Positions 48,201 to 60,700 of a DNA stretch of 64,000 nucleotides are shown piece by piece (positions within the stretch are counted from its first letter, which is position 1; every line of letters starts with the position of its first letter). The position numbers were made by a program, and so were the translations under genes. The notes under the pieces were generated by a model, which ran no database searches, was not told where the DNA came from, and saw nothing but the letters and a program-made list of their open reading frames with translations. Source of the stretch: Lanius collurio (lineage: Eukaryota; Chordata; Aves; Passeriformes; Laniidae); contig JACBWW010000004.1 of assembly GCA_020086605.1 (NCBI GenBank), positions 32,976,030-33,040,029 on the forward strand, given 5' to 3'.

Positions 48201-48392
48201 ATGAGCTTTCTGCGTAGCTTCTGCTGGGCTGCATTTGAGGCACCGAAGATACAGAGCACCCGTACCTACGGCCGGAGCAGGACCTGCCTGATGCTCCGGC
48301 CGTCCCGTGGTGCTATCCGGGGTTTTTGGACACCCGAGATGGAGGCTGTCCCTGCCTGCCCTGTGTCCCAGGTGTCCCAGGCTGTCCTCTAA
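48201..48392 (+). other. Small ORF with strong Kozak context (63 codons), unproven
   Basis: The ATG is preceded by GCCACC, a near-ideal Kozak context, and opens 63 codons beginning MSFLRSFCW. It lies in a CpG-rich region about 4 kb upstream of DLL4 on the opposite strand. I recognise no domain, and the second half is low-complexity (tandem CCCAGGTGT-type repeats). A divergent transcript from this area is possible but not shown. Confidence 0.12.
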
Positions 48393-48479
48393 AGCAGCAT
48401 AAAGCCACAGCCAGGCTGGCCTGTCTTCCACGCCGGGTCAAGCTTAGCTGGGGGCACCCTGCGTCTTCCCCTTTCTCCT

Positions 48480-48780
48480 AACCTGGGGGGCGATCCCGTG
48501 ACCCTTCCCTGTGTCCGGAACCAGTGCGGATGCCGGAGGGGCACGGCTGCTTACGCCCTTGCCCAGCCCTCAGCACCAGCCGGTGCCCACCCACCTCCCC
48601 TTCTCCACTCATTCGGGAGCGGATCGCAGGGCGCGGAGGGGCGAGCAGCGCACTCGCGCCTTGGAGACCTTCAGTCACCTTTCCCCAGGAGCCGAACCCC
48701 GAACTCCCAGGATTGTGTGCTGCGTGGCGTCCAGAAACCCCTCGCAATTCCAGAGCCCCGTGGGCTGCCCCGCACTAGGT
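48480..48780. other. CpG-rich block
   Basis: Another short GC- and CpG-rich stretch, separated from the previous block by about 400 bases. No promoter motif or exon was recognised. Confidence 0.45.
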
Positions 48781-49108
48781 TAAAATTATCGTAACTATTT
48801 TGTTTGTCAGTGCATCATCCAAGGCACCTGTATGAGTGCTGTGGGGCGTTTTACTATGCACCTTGCGCGCCTTTCTAGGGAGTTTCCCTGCTTCCTGGCT
48901 CTGCGGTTTGTTTCGGGGCTAGCCTCGCTGGTCGCTTTTTTGATCACTGAGTGAGTTTGATCTCTTAGTCAGAGACTTTCCCGTTTATTCAGTGCTCGCC
49001 AGCCCTACCATGTGCACAGCCCCACTTTTTGAGGATTACCCGATGGCTTTAAAACCCCTTAGCTAGAAAGTTGCGCATCGATTCAGCGCTGACACACACC
49101 GAGATCCT

Positions 49109-49180
49109 CTAAGAAAAAAGGAAAAAAGGAAAAAAAAAAAAGAGAGAGAGAGAAAAGAAGAGGAAAAAAAAAACCCTCTT
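49109..49180 (+). repeat. Polypurine (A/G)n tract
   Basis: Plus-strand purines run nearly unbroken: GGAAAAAA units, poly-A, (GA)n at 49141-49153, then GAAAAGAAGAGG and poly-A. This creates long artificial Phe/Leu/Ser frames on the minus strand. Confidence 0.8.
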
Positions 49181-49329
49181 GCTTGTTTTGTTTCTGCCTA
49201 AATGCCCGTAGCGTGGAGCATCCCTCCAGGGAGCGCCGCTCGGAGGGGTGTTAATGTGGTCGATTTGGGGTACAAATGTTTGGAAATGTTTCCCGATTCG
49301 CACAGAAGGAGGGGGGATTTGCAAACTGT

Positions 49330-49369
49330 TGCTGCCACATGGCCCCTCCAGCCTGCCCATTCTCATTGT
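49330..49369 (+). repeat. Inverted repeat, left arm (40 bp)
   Basis: These 40 bases are the exact reverse complement of 49501-49540. The spacer is 131 bases of very GC-rich sequence. The arm is not low-complexity, so a chance match is excluded. Confidence 0.95.
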
Positions 49370-49500
49370 AATGAGGCCGGCGCGTGCCTCATCTGCCGCG
49401 GGGCGCTGCCACGGGCGGCCCGGACACGCCGCGCCGCAACTGGGGCGGGCGGCACCGCCACGCAGCGCCCGCGCCGCGCGGGGCCCGCCCCGGCCCCAGG

Positions 49501-49540
49501 ACAATGAGAATGGGCAGGCTGGAGGGGCCATGTGGCAGCA
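49501..49540 (-). repeat. Inverted repeat, right arm ending at the assembly gap
   Basis: This is the perfect partner of 49330-49369, ending on the last base before the N run. The match would probably continue into the gap, which suggests a contig-end palindromic artefact or a true large palindrome truncated by the assembly. Confidence 0.95.
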
Positions 49541-49940
49541 NNNNNNNNNNNNNNNNNNNNNNNNNNNNNNNNNNNNNNNNNNNNNNNNNNNNNNNNNNNN
49601 NNNNNNNNNNNNNNNNNNNNNNNNNNNNNNNNNNNNNNNNNNNNNNNNNNNNNNNNNNNNNNNNNNNNNNNNNNNNNNNNNNNNNNNNNNNNNNNNNNNN
49701 NNNNNNNNNNNNNNNNNNNNNNNNNNNNNNNNNNNNNNNNNNNNNNNNNNNNNNNNNNNNNNNNNNNNNNNNNNNNNNNNNNNNNNNNNNNNNNNNNNNN
49801 NNNNNNNNNNNNNNNNNNNNNNNNNNNNNNNNNNNNNNNNNNNNNNNNNNNNNNNNNNNNNNNNNNNNNNNNNNNNNNNNNNNNNNNNNNNNNNNNNNNN
49901 NNNNNNNNNNNNNNNNNNNNNNNNNNNNNNNNNNNNNNNN
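49541..49940. other. Assembly gap (400 N)
   Basis: Exactly 400 N lie within CpG-rich DNA upstream of DLL4. GC-rich sequence continues to about 50030 on the right side. The round number indicates that the true size is probably unknown or estimated. Confidence 0.99.
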
Positions 49941-50030
49941 ACTATGAGGCCGCCGCAGGCGGGCCCGGGCCCGGCCGGGCTGCGCTCCCCGCCGCCCGCT
50001 CACCCGGAGCAGCCCCGCGCCCAGCCCGTG

Positions 50031-50215
50031 AAAAAAAGCACATTTCTGTTAAAGGCTGTAACGATCACTATTGAGTCTCTCGCTACAAATCGATGGCTTC
50101 TTTTCCATACAAATGCCTGCTTATGCCTTTATGTTCTCCATCTGTTTGTAGCTAACACCTGCCATTCAATAAATCGATTTGGCCATTTAATGTAACAGCT
50201 TCCCGGGACATTTTT
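50031..50215. other. AT-rich candidate conserved element right of the gap
   Basis: The composition changes sharply from CpG-rich to AT-rich DNA dense in homeobox/PBX-like (AATCGAT), SOX (ATTG) and TAAT/ATTTAATG cores. This dense, non-repetitive texture is typical of conserved non-coding elements. Conservation itself is not visible from one sequence. Confidence 0.25.
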
Positions 50216-53200
50216 TCATGCCAGATGCCACAGCAGCTCCAAACCTCTACCCCAACCCATCGCCCCATCAGCACAGCCGCCTAGCACGGGGCTGCGCCTT
50301 GGCAGAAACCTGCTACTGGGGTGTGGAGCAGAGCTGAAAAGTAAAGAAAATATGAAAAAGTGGCTTTATTAAAAAAAAAAAATCAACACTAACCCCACCG
50401 ATTTCACCTTTTTCCTTAATTTTGTGTTTTCTGTATGCCTGAGGAAGTGGCATCTGGTCCTGGCTACCAGTAGCAGGTGTGCAGGTGGTGCTGGGATTCC
50501 TGTGGGTCGAGGCATCAGGGCAGTTTGTGACATTTTTGGTTCCCTTTTATTTTAGTCACCAATAGATACTTTACATGTTTTAGGGGATTTAATTTTTTAA
50601 GGAGGCAAAGACACTGCCTGCAGCTCATCACCCCATGACATGGGGCAAGGTTCCTTACAGGGACTTGTGGGATGAGAGGCCCAAATATTTCACTTGTTTC
50701 AGAGGGTTAACCCCTCTTTGAGAGGCCACTTTGATGAGCATCGAGGTTTAGCACCTCAGCCTGAGATCCCTGACAGGAAGAGCAGGGGAGGTGAGTGCTC
50801 GCCCATGTGCTGCTCTACCCCATACCTTGGCAAACCTTCATTTTCCTTTTGGCCGTCCCAAAACATTTTTCCTGCTAAGATGAGAGAGAGAGAAAGGTGA
50901 TGTCTCTCTAGGTGTCATCCTGTATGTCTCAGGGAAAGGAAAATAGCATCTGGGGATATGAGAAAGTGATATAATAAAGCATGGGGAAGTTATGGAGCCA
51001 TCTCCTCACGGAGGAAGAAAGTAACTCTGGACTGGCTGAGTTCTTCTGGAGGAAGTGATTTCAGTATTGCGGGGGTTTTGTTTGACTACATTTGTTGTAT
51101 AATTTATTGTGCCTAGAGCCTTTGAAAGGTGTCTTTGCTTTTAATTTGAATAAATACATAAAATGAAACATAATACAAAAAATGGTTAGGGATAAGCTCA
51201 TATTTCATCTCTGTGGGTCTGTTTCTTTCTTAATGAATTCAGTGCAGGCCATGGATACCATTTGTAAATGCACCTGTAAAAGCCTAATTTGCTTTCAAAG
51301 AGAGACAGTCATGCAGTTGTTTGGCACTTTTATCCGAGATAGCTGGATGAAATCGGGATTTTTCATAAAAAAGCACCCCTGGAAGCTATGGCAGGAAATG
51401 AGAGCAGTTACCTGGGAGATGACCAATTCTTTATTTTGAGTCTGGAAGTTGTGGGTGAGATGGCAGAGGAGAGTTGGAGGGGAGATTTCTCACTTGGAGC
51501 AGAAGTTCCCACGTCTGGTTTTATATACAAGTCATGTATGGATCAACATTCATGGATGGGACAGTGGCCTGAAGCAGCATAACAAAACAAGTACAGGCTG
51601 CCTTCTTAAAGGGGAAGAATTCCCTTTGCAGGCTCCATAGTTAATGTCCCATGGGCCAGGCTTTGGGAACTCCTGCATCAGAAGGTCTGTGTCTTCAAAC
51701 AGATGGCCAGGCAGCCCTTAACTACTTAGAATATGTTTGGGGCTATATTATATAGCACTGAGTAAAGAGATCTGTCACAGAAAAACAGTAGAAGGCAGTT
51801 TTAACCCTTCCCCCGGGGAGTGGCGTGGATCCACACTCTGCCTGTGTTACCAGTCCCTCCTCTCCCGTCCCCCATCCCGAGCCCACGGGATGTTTGGTAG
51901 GGACCCAGCATTGTGGTGCTCGCTTCAGACAGTCAGAGGAGGAAGCCTCAGACCTCTGGCATGTGAGAGCTGGCAGAGCAAGTCCTGGAGTATGGCCTCA
52001 GTGCAGCCTCTGTGCAGCTTGTCCCAGAGGACAGAGAGGATAGCAGAGCAGTGTTGGGAGTAACTTCTGGAGTGGCCAGAGGTGCATGGCACCCGACCCC
52101 ACATGAATCGGAGGCTGATGACATGCCATCATCCCCAGTGGTGCTTGGGGCCCATCTCTCGTAGCAGGAGGTGTCCTGCCATCAAGGCATTGGGGCTGCA
52201 CTGGGTGTTTGCTGAGCTCTTCTGCTTTCCTCACTCTTTGGGTAGTCTGGTGTTGGGCAGAAGCTGTTGAATACCTAGGGCTGAATTTCTGGAGAGATGT
52301 ATAGGCCAATACTGGCAGAAAACTCCACTGGGACTCAGTGGAGTTGCACCTGCTTTTGCACCAGGATAAGCTGCAGCAAAGCAGCAAAAGCAGCAAAGAC
52401 CTCAGAACTGCACAGTGGTAAAAGTTGAAGGTATTTAAAATACAGCTGGCCTCTTAAGTAAGAAAATCCACTTTGAAATCCCTTCACCAGAGGTAAAACT
52501 TGCCAATTACTCAAGAGAAAGACCATCCTGACTTTTTATCCCTAGCATTTGTATTTATTTCTAGTAAGAAAAAGGTTTTAACCAAGACCAGCTGCTTCCA
52601 CAGCCAATCAAAACCAGTCTTAGATTGTCCAGATGGAGTCACTCAAGACAGAGATTTGAACAAGAGCTGCCACCAGCTCCAGGATTTCTGGGTTTGTCCT
52701 ATTTTAAGAAGATCTCACATCCTGCAAACACTGCTTATGGGAAAAGATTGGGGTCAGAAATCCTAGTGGGGGCCCATGAGGCAGCCTCATGTGGAGATGT
52801 GGTGATGTGGCATGCTGACATTTTGGCATAATGTGGTGATGATTTTATGTTAGCATGAGCCCTCCAAGAGGAAAGTAAATATGTGACATATTGTTCAGGG
52901 AAACAAAACAAACCAGACAATGAGGTCCTGTGCCCAGTGACTGATGTAGCCTCTGCAGGCCCATGCAAAACCTCTATTCCTTTGTGATCTGGGGATGCTG
53001 GGAAAATAAGCGCATCAGGGTATCCAATACCCATCCCTGGACCATCCAGCCCTCCTCGCTTTTTGTCTTTGTGTGCGGCCATGCAGGGAGCAAACACAGA
53101 GCACCCGCTGAGTTTCTATTGTTTCTCCTGTCTAATGGCCCTACTTAGCCATGGAGGAGCGGGATGGATTTGCGCCTTGTGCACATTGTTCTTGGGGTTC

Positions 53201-56200
53201 AAAAGAATACTTAAACTAGAGCAGTAGTTAGTATGACAATGGAATAGAAATGAACATTCACTCCAGTGGCTGTGGATGGCACAGTGGCTTAGATAATGGG
53301 ACAAGGGAGAAGAAAATTAATGAATCTGTCTGCTTGTCTGTTGACCTATCAGCATAAATATCTTGTCACTCATATGTGATAGCAAATCTAGTTGGCTGGT
53401 GTCTGAGCTCCTAGCTCTATTCTTTAAATTAAAAGTTTCATCAGGTAACTTAGCAGACTGAAAAAAGCTGGTACTTGACCACATAGTGAGCCCCAAATGG
53501 AAGAGCAACAAACACTTCATCTGTGTTAAATGATGTAAATCAGTGGTACGCTGATGGCATGGGTACTGACTCCTTCCTCCAGCTCTGTGCCCAAGGATGG
53601 TCACAGAGGTGCTCTTTTGCAGCCTACACAGGAGCCTCTCTTGAGTTGAGCAACTGTGAGGACTTCCCACGACGCTCTTAAGGGCTCTTATATAGGACTA
53701 TGCTGCCACCCTTAGCCAGCAGCGAGGGATCAAGTCTTCTGTCACTGGGTGCCCTTTGTCAGAGCCTGCTTAGGAGTGGCAACCACTGAAGTGTCTCCAG
53801 GTGACCAGCTCACCTGCAGGAAGGCAGACAGTAGCATCCATCATATCCTGAAGGGAATGAAGCTATCCTGAAGGAGCAATTAAGCAGTTGGGTAAGGCTG
53901 ACATTCTGTCCTCTTTAAAAGTCTGGGGTGAGGCAAGGCCCCATTCTGTGCAGTTCTTCTCATGCACACACACAAATGCTGCTTGGAAACCCTGCTGCTC
54001 AGAGCCTCTATAGCAACTTTTTAATAGGTACATAGGCTACATTAATTGTCCGCATTTCCTCTTGTGTCAGCTCTGAGAGGTGGGACCATATTGCTCATTC
54101 TGGGAGGGGACTCTGAGTTAGACAAAAGGAATCACCATCTGCAGAAACCCTTCTCTCTCCATCGACTCCAGAGGACCCCACATGACTTGATCAGGTGAGA
54201 CCCCTTACTCTTAGAAAGCTAAAGCCAGGTGAAGTTCATCCCTTCTTTAGTGCCTGTATAGAGCAGGGATGATGTGGTTTACCCTGATGCACAACAGCTC
54301 ACGTGGAATCTGAGCATCAGCCACTGGCCAGTGCTTGGAATGTTTGGCTGAGATTAGGATCAGAAATGTCTTAGTTCTGTCAAGAGCACAAGCCTTATGA
54401 CAAAACTTTCAGAACTAGGTATAAGGTGTAAAGAAATACAGTCTTGTAGAATGCTTGCATTTGGGCACTATTTCCATTGAAACCTGCCTTATGCCACAGC
54501 AGGATGCCTGAGTAAAAGGCATCACTACAACCCAGAAAGGGTGCAAGCTGGGATATCTGGATTAAGCCAGGGATCTCTCCCACAATCATGACGCTGAATG
54601 GATTAATTGGTAAAATCAGGTTGTGCACTGTGGATTAGATTTTGAGCACCCTTCCAACTTTGGGGGCAGGGGAGTCTTATGCAGGGTTCTGTTTTAGGCC
54701 CATTCCTTACAAAATCTGGAGCTTTGCAGTAAAGGTAGAGCAAAGAATGTTTCAAAGAACATATATCACAACTAATAAATTTTTTGTAGGTTACAGAGCA
54801 TTTCCATTTAATTGTTTATGCATTGACACGCTCCAAAACAGAGAGCGTGATGAATCAATAGCTTTTAAAATATGTCTGGGTTTTATTACTTCATTAGGGG
54901 ATCTCATAGTTAACCCTTGAATAATCAGCTTAAAAGCAGAAGGCAGATTTACTAGCATACGGTTTTACATGGATGCTTTGCTGGTCAGGTGCCAAGATAT
55001 ATAACAATTTAGATGTCCAGTGTGTTTATTATCTAGTATCTAGCAGAGGCTTTAGCCTTCATTCTTGAATCATATGTGGTGGCAGCTCCACTTGTTGGAT
55101 AGTATCACCAAACCAGAATTCTTTAACTCTTGTACTGGGAAACATCTTGTTCTGTTCATGATGAATTGACCAGTAAAGACACTTTGCATGCTTATTTTGG
55201 TGCCTGCTTGTTTCCTTATAAAAGAGTTTTGGCCACATTTTCATGTTGTGTTTCATTTCATTCTTGCTTCAGACCCCCTGTGGATGAGTGCTGCTTTTTG
55301 CCTCATTTTAGAAACAATTCACAGCTGATTAATTTCTACTAACTCTTCAAGTTGATGAAAATAGTAAGCATTCATTTGCAAGGACTGATTGAGGCCTCAA
55401 AGTGTTCCTAGATGCAACTTTTTAATTTGAGTTTTTGGAAGGCCTTTATGAGCCTTTTCCCTCATCATTTCCCATTTCTTTTTCCATCAGAAAGGGTAGC
55501 AGGAGTTACAACAGGAGGGTAGTCTATGCCCTAGTGCCTTGAATTTTAACTACTATGATATCTCTTTTTTCTCTGACCCAGTCTGTATGACAGGGGACAT
55601 GTTGTCGTACGTTAGTGACTGCCACCAGTGGAGGTCTAGCAGGGAAGCAATGACAGAAGACACTGAAGATAAAAGTCTGCGAGGAATACAGCTGGTAGTC
55701 CAAATTCTGCTTGCTCCCTCCTACCTGCTCTTCTTGCCTGGGCATGCTCAGTTCACGGGTACACTAAGGGTGGGTGGCACAGGAGCCATAAAATCCCACA
55801 AAATATCCTCTGTGATGAGCATGTTTCAAAACATCTCTTCTTGCTACAGATGGTGAGAAAATTGTTAAAAATAGGAAATATATGCACCTGAGAACCATGG
55901 CTCTTACTGAAGGTGGCATCATTATTTTTATCTGAGGCAAGGCAGCCCTGCCAGGAAGATCTTCCTAAACCCAGAGGAAAGAGTTCCATGTGATGAGCAC
56001 TGAACTGAGCTCTGTTGCTAGCCAGCACTACAGCAGGATAGGAGTGGAGAACTAGAGAGAGAAAAGCTGCATGACAGGAAAGACACTTATCCTTCATCTG
56101 TTTCTGGTACAGTTTTTCTTGGAGTTTGAAGCTGAGGCCACAGACTGGGGGATACTTTGGATGGAGAATAAGCACTCATTAGGTGCTGAAGTTGATGTTG

Positions 56201-57199
56201 CTTGCCAAGATCTCAGCATAAAGAATGAAGGAAAGATGAAAGAGGACATAAGAAAACAGTAAAAGGAGAAGAAGTATGGAGGTAATGTCCTTGTATGGGG
56301 TGGAGAAGGAGGTGGAACAGAGGGCCTGGGTTTAAAGAGGTGCCCAGGAAGTCAGCTTTAGCCCAAAAACCCATGATATCCCAGATAGGGGTGTATTTGC
56401 TCTTCTGAAGGCAATCATTTGGGAAAAAAAACCAATCAACAACTGCATGCCTTTGCTGTGCATTGGTTGGCATTAGTTCTCAGAACAGGTTCTTAACTCT
56501 GAATCTTCCTCTTCTTATTTACCAGATTGGCAAATTGGTGAAATCAAGCTCAATTCTAAAATTGCTGTTCACATTACTTCCATTCACATTACTTTTATTT
56601 GCACAGTCATTCAGAGGCAGCCAGCAAGGGTGATTAGAAAATTCACAAAAATCCACACTCTGAGTGGCTGCAGCCTGGATGAGGAAGTGCCAATAAAAGC
56701 TGCTGTACAAGTACAATACTTAACGAACAGGGCCTTTCTTAGGAAAACATAGCAATGTTCACAGTATGATTGAGTTTTGTGGTGTATGAACCCCAAAGCA
56801 TTTTCAGTTCACTCCTAAAACAACAGAGATCGGCAAGTTTTGTTGCTTAGAAATCTGCTGGAGTTAAAGCCTTGTATGGCTGTGGACACCAAAGCACCTC
56901 TAACAACGGACTCAGTGCTGCAATATTTATTGAAGTGCTTTGTGCAGGGCTTAGCCAGCCTGGAAATGTGCTGCCCATAATCCTATCAGACACTGTTAAA
57001 CCAATGAAAGCAGCCACAAAATTCTGTGTCAGTGGGTCATGGTTCAGACCAGGTTCCTGTGATGCCCCAAACTAATTTTTCTTGAATTCAGTGCAGCTGG
57101 AGATTTTGACCAGCAACTTTATAGGCTGATACTCTCCCTTACTAATGGATCCACTACAGTAAAAGCAGACAAAGTGCAAGATATTTTGTGCCATTCATA
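50216..57199. other. Non-coding DNA upstream of DLL4
   Basis: No exon of VPS18 (the expected next gene) or any other protein was recognised. Open frames are short and without homology. Possible conserved elements at about 54745-54920 and 56850-57075 are discussed as findings. Confidence 0.5.
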
Positions 57200-57771
57200 T
57201 GTTGTGGTTTAACTCCAGCCTCTTGCTTACTAGTAGGATGGAGGAGAGAATCAGAAGGGCAAATGTCAGAAAACTGATGGGCTGAGATAAAGACATTTTA
57301 CCAGGCAAAGGAGAAACTGCAGGTGTAAACAAAGCAAAACAAGGAATTAATTCACTACTTCCCATGGGCAGGAATGTGTTCAGCTGTTTACAGGAAAGCA
57401 GGGCTCAATCATACATAACAGTGACTTGGGAAGACAAATGCCATAATTTCAAATATCCTCTTCCCTTCTTTTTCCCCTCTTCCACCTCTACTCTATATAC
57501 TGAACATGATGCCATAGGTATGGGATATCCTTTTGGTGAGCTGGGGTCAGCTGTTCCAGCTGTGTCTCTTCCCAAAAGCTGTGCATCCCCAGCCCACTTG
57601 CTGGTGGGGTGGGGCGAGAGGCAGGGAAAGTCTTGGCACTGTGTAAGCACTTCTGTGCAGTAACAAAAGCATTCCTGTGGTATCAACGCTGTTTTCAGCA
57701 CAAATCCAAAATACAGTCAACTTCTAGTTACTATGAAGAAAGCAAACTCTATGCCAGCCAAAACCATCACA
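57200..57771 (+). mobile_element. Solo LTR of an avian endogenous retrovirus
   Basis: The block starts TGTTGTGGTTTAACTCCAGC and ends CCATCACA. Inside are 'gagataaagacattttacc', then 'acaaggaattaattcactac', 'tggggtcagctgttccagct' and 'ttttcagcacaaatccaaaa'. I recognise this as an LTR family common in bird genomes. It is about 572 bases long with TG...CA ends. The flanking pentamers are TCATA (57195-57199) and TCATC (57772-57776), a 4-of-5 match to a 5 bp target duplication, as class III (ERVL-type) elements make. No internal gag/pol/env sequence is present, so it is a solo LTR left by recombination. Confidence 0.88.
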
Positions 57772-60700
57772 TCATCTAGTGTTCCTTCATGCTAGTGTGA
57801 AGGGGTAGCCAGTAGCATTATAAAGTTTGTGCCACACTCATCAGAAAAGATGCTTGCACATTTTGCATGTGGATTGGTACTCACAGGCAGTAAGGCAGAA
57901 GCCATCCAATTCATCGTAGGCAATACAGGTAGTGTGTAGTAGTGAGAGCATCTTTTGATCACTAACATGTTGGGTGGTGACTTGGAGAGAAACCACAAGT
58001 CCCCAAGCTAGCAGGTCCTGCTGGTGATTTTGCTGAGACTGCTGAGCTGCTGTTTTCTAGCAGTGGTTAACTTTGGGGATTGTTATCTAAAAAGTCTCAG
58101 GGTTGAATGAAATGTGGAGCTCCCAGCTGCTAACAGATGGAAGTTGATTTACATTGCTCTGACCTAAAGGTTAATAAGTTGAAGAAGTAATTTCTGTCTA
58201 TGAGTCCTTTGTAATTTCAAGTCCTTGAAATTTGGAGTGCAAAGTTTGTATCTATACTTGTTAAGTTATGTAGGGATGGTCAGAATGTACTTGACTCTCC
58301 AGAGTTGTTGTCTCTATCCTGTCCTAATGCATTGCTACAGTAATGGAAAGACTTCCCTTAGCTGGGCTCAGGGCAGGGTTTAGAAACTATTTAGAAACTA
58401 TTACTTTCCTCTCCTTGGTCTAGATGAGATCTTACTTTGTTTGGGGTGCTGGACTGCCATTGCCTGCTGGGATATCTGCAGAAGGAGAGCACTTGGGCAA
58501 TAGGGAGCACAGCAGCACCAAGCAGGCTTTAAGCCTAATTCAAACATGCAAATCATGATCAAAGTTTTGTGTTGATCAGAGAGAGGGTTTTTTTGAGAGA
58601 CCTAGGTCTCCACTGGTTGCAAGTGCTGAAAGCTAGTCTAGCAAAGGAAGCTATTTCTGTGGAGATAACAGCTGACAATTTGTGCCAGCTCTTTATCAGT
58701 AAAGCAGCTCACAAATGAGAGTAAACCAAAGTATGAAAACTCTGGGAGCAATGATTGTTTTGCCCTGTTCCTTTGTGTGGGTGTGTGGACTTGTGGGAGT
58801 GTGCATGCTAGTGTTCAAGTGAGATTTCTTACTAGACCTATTATTAATGTATGTTTTCTTCTCTCCCCAGTCCAGGGAGTTACTTAAATAATTTGTCAGG
58901 GGTTTATAGACACATGATGATTTCTGTGGAGTTTGGCAGTGAGCTTGCTGGTAACACCTAACACTGGGTATGCGTCTGTTTTGATGCACCCTAATTCCAG
59001 AAGGATGCAGAGAACCTCACCACATTGGAACCATGTACACATCTAGGGTGAAAACTCACTGCTTTTCCAGGACATTACTGGATACTGCATGGTAGTGAAA
59101 GTCCTTCCCTTGGTCTGTGCCCAGGCAGGACCTGAATCCCAGATGATTTTTGATGGCCCCATGTTATATGGCAGGTGATCACTTCTGCCCACAGAATCTG
59201 TGAAGCTGTCAATAGACCAAACTGCCTCATGCTTGCTGTCATTTTCACACCTTCCCTTGGGAACATGCAGGTAGGATCTCAGATGATTTTAGCACAGGAC
59301 TTGGGGATAAAACTCATCTGCCTGTACTTCAGATCTGCAATATGGTTATCTTTAGAGCGCTGGTCTTTCCATCTGCAGGAAAGGGGCAGGAAAGAACTAC
59401 AAAATATTTGAGGAGATGGCGTGGCATCTCCATTCACATCTGCCAGCTGTGGAGTGAGGGACCTGTGAGAACACACTCTGCGAAATCTGAAGACAAAGAT
59501 TGAACAATGCAGTTACTGGGAATCAATATATATGACCTTGGATGGATACAATGAGAAGAGACTGGTTAGCTCAGCGGTGTATTTTCCACACAAAGAGCAA
59601 ATGAATGCTTAACTGATGTTATATCTTTATTTATTCTGTCCATCCGGAAATCAAAACCATAGGAAACCACTAGAATAAGCAAGAGCCACCCATTTCTTTG
59701 GTGCATTGCCACCCACACACAGTCATGGGCTATTAATGTTTACAGCAAGTTCTCGTTCACCTAAAAGCCCTGTCACTCAGCTGATTAATGTGGTTTCTTG
59801 ATTTTGTCTTGATACAACTATTTTAATAATAGCTGAAGCTGTAGAGAGCTGTTATCACCTTGATATTATGGTCCTGATCTTACCATCTGGTGAACACAAA
59901 GCAGAGTTTAACTGAAGTGCAACTTAGAGGAACTGAAAGTGGGCTGTATGCACTCATTTATGGTAAGTAAGAAGTTTGCTGAAAATAGGTGGGTTGTCTG
60001 TGAATCAATACCTGTACCTGCTTTTGTGGTGTGTCATACCCTAGTATTTGCTGGACTGTACAGGAAGGGCTGCATCCTTGCTCCTGTTATGATTGAGTGC
60101 CACCCTACCTGACAGCAGGTACGTCTCTCAGCTGCGCAGAGGGCCATGCTGATGTTGTTTTGCTGGGAGCACAGAAATGGTGACTATATGCAATGGATCA
60201 GCAGATGTGTGGTAACCTTTTCTGCTTTTTAGCTCTCCCTCCAAGGAGAAAATTCACGCTTTTTGTTTTTGTTGGGTTTTTTTTTGTCACAGTCACAGAA
60301 TTGTAGCTGGCTCAGCCAGGGCCCGTCAGAACATGGTTTTGTTGACTCAAGATTATTAATTTAGCAGATTTCCGTTGGAGATGCTTACAAATGTGGGACT
60401 TTCTGGGTTAATCTTCATAAAAGATAGAAAAGTTGGCAGCAGAAGGAATTTTTGAAAAAGCAAATTGAAGTAAAGGAAAGAAGCGGGTGTGAAGTAAATT
60501 ATTTGCAGTGGAGTGTTTTCCTTTCTGAACTCACAGAGAATGTAAGGGTATTTCCTGGAGACAAGAATGTCACATTTAGAGGTGTCCTTCCTTTGCTAAT
60601 AGAGAGGCAAAAATCCCTTAACAGTTAAATATTTCCTGCTCAAACATGCCCATTACAGGCAGAAGAGGTTCAGCGATTAGTGTTTACTGGACCTTTGGAT

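Noticed and set aside
49248..50195. Long frames crossing the N gap on both strands
   Set aside because: They are open only because N codons cannot be stops; the flanks have no coding signature.
60286..60340. Possible CR1 tail ('cacagtcacagaattgtagc')
   Set aside because: Only a few bases resemble the CR1 terminus, and the following sequence does not continue along the consensus.
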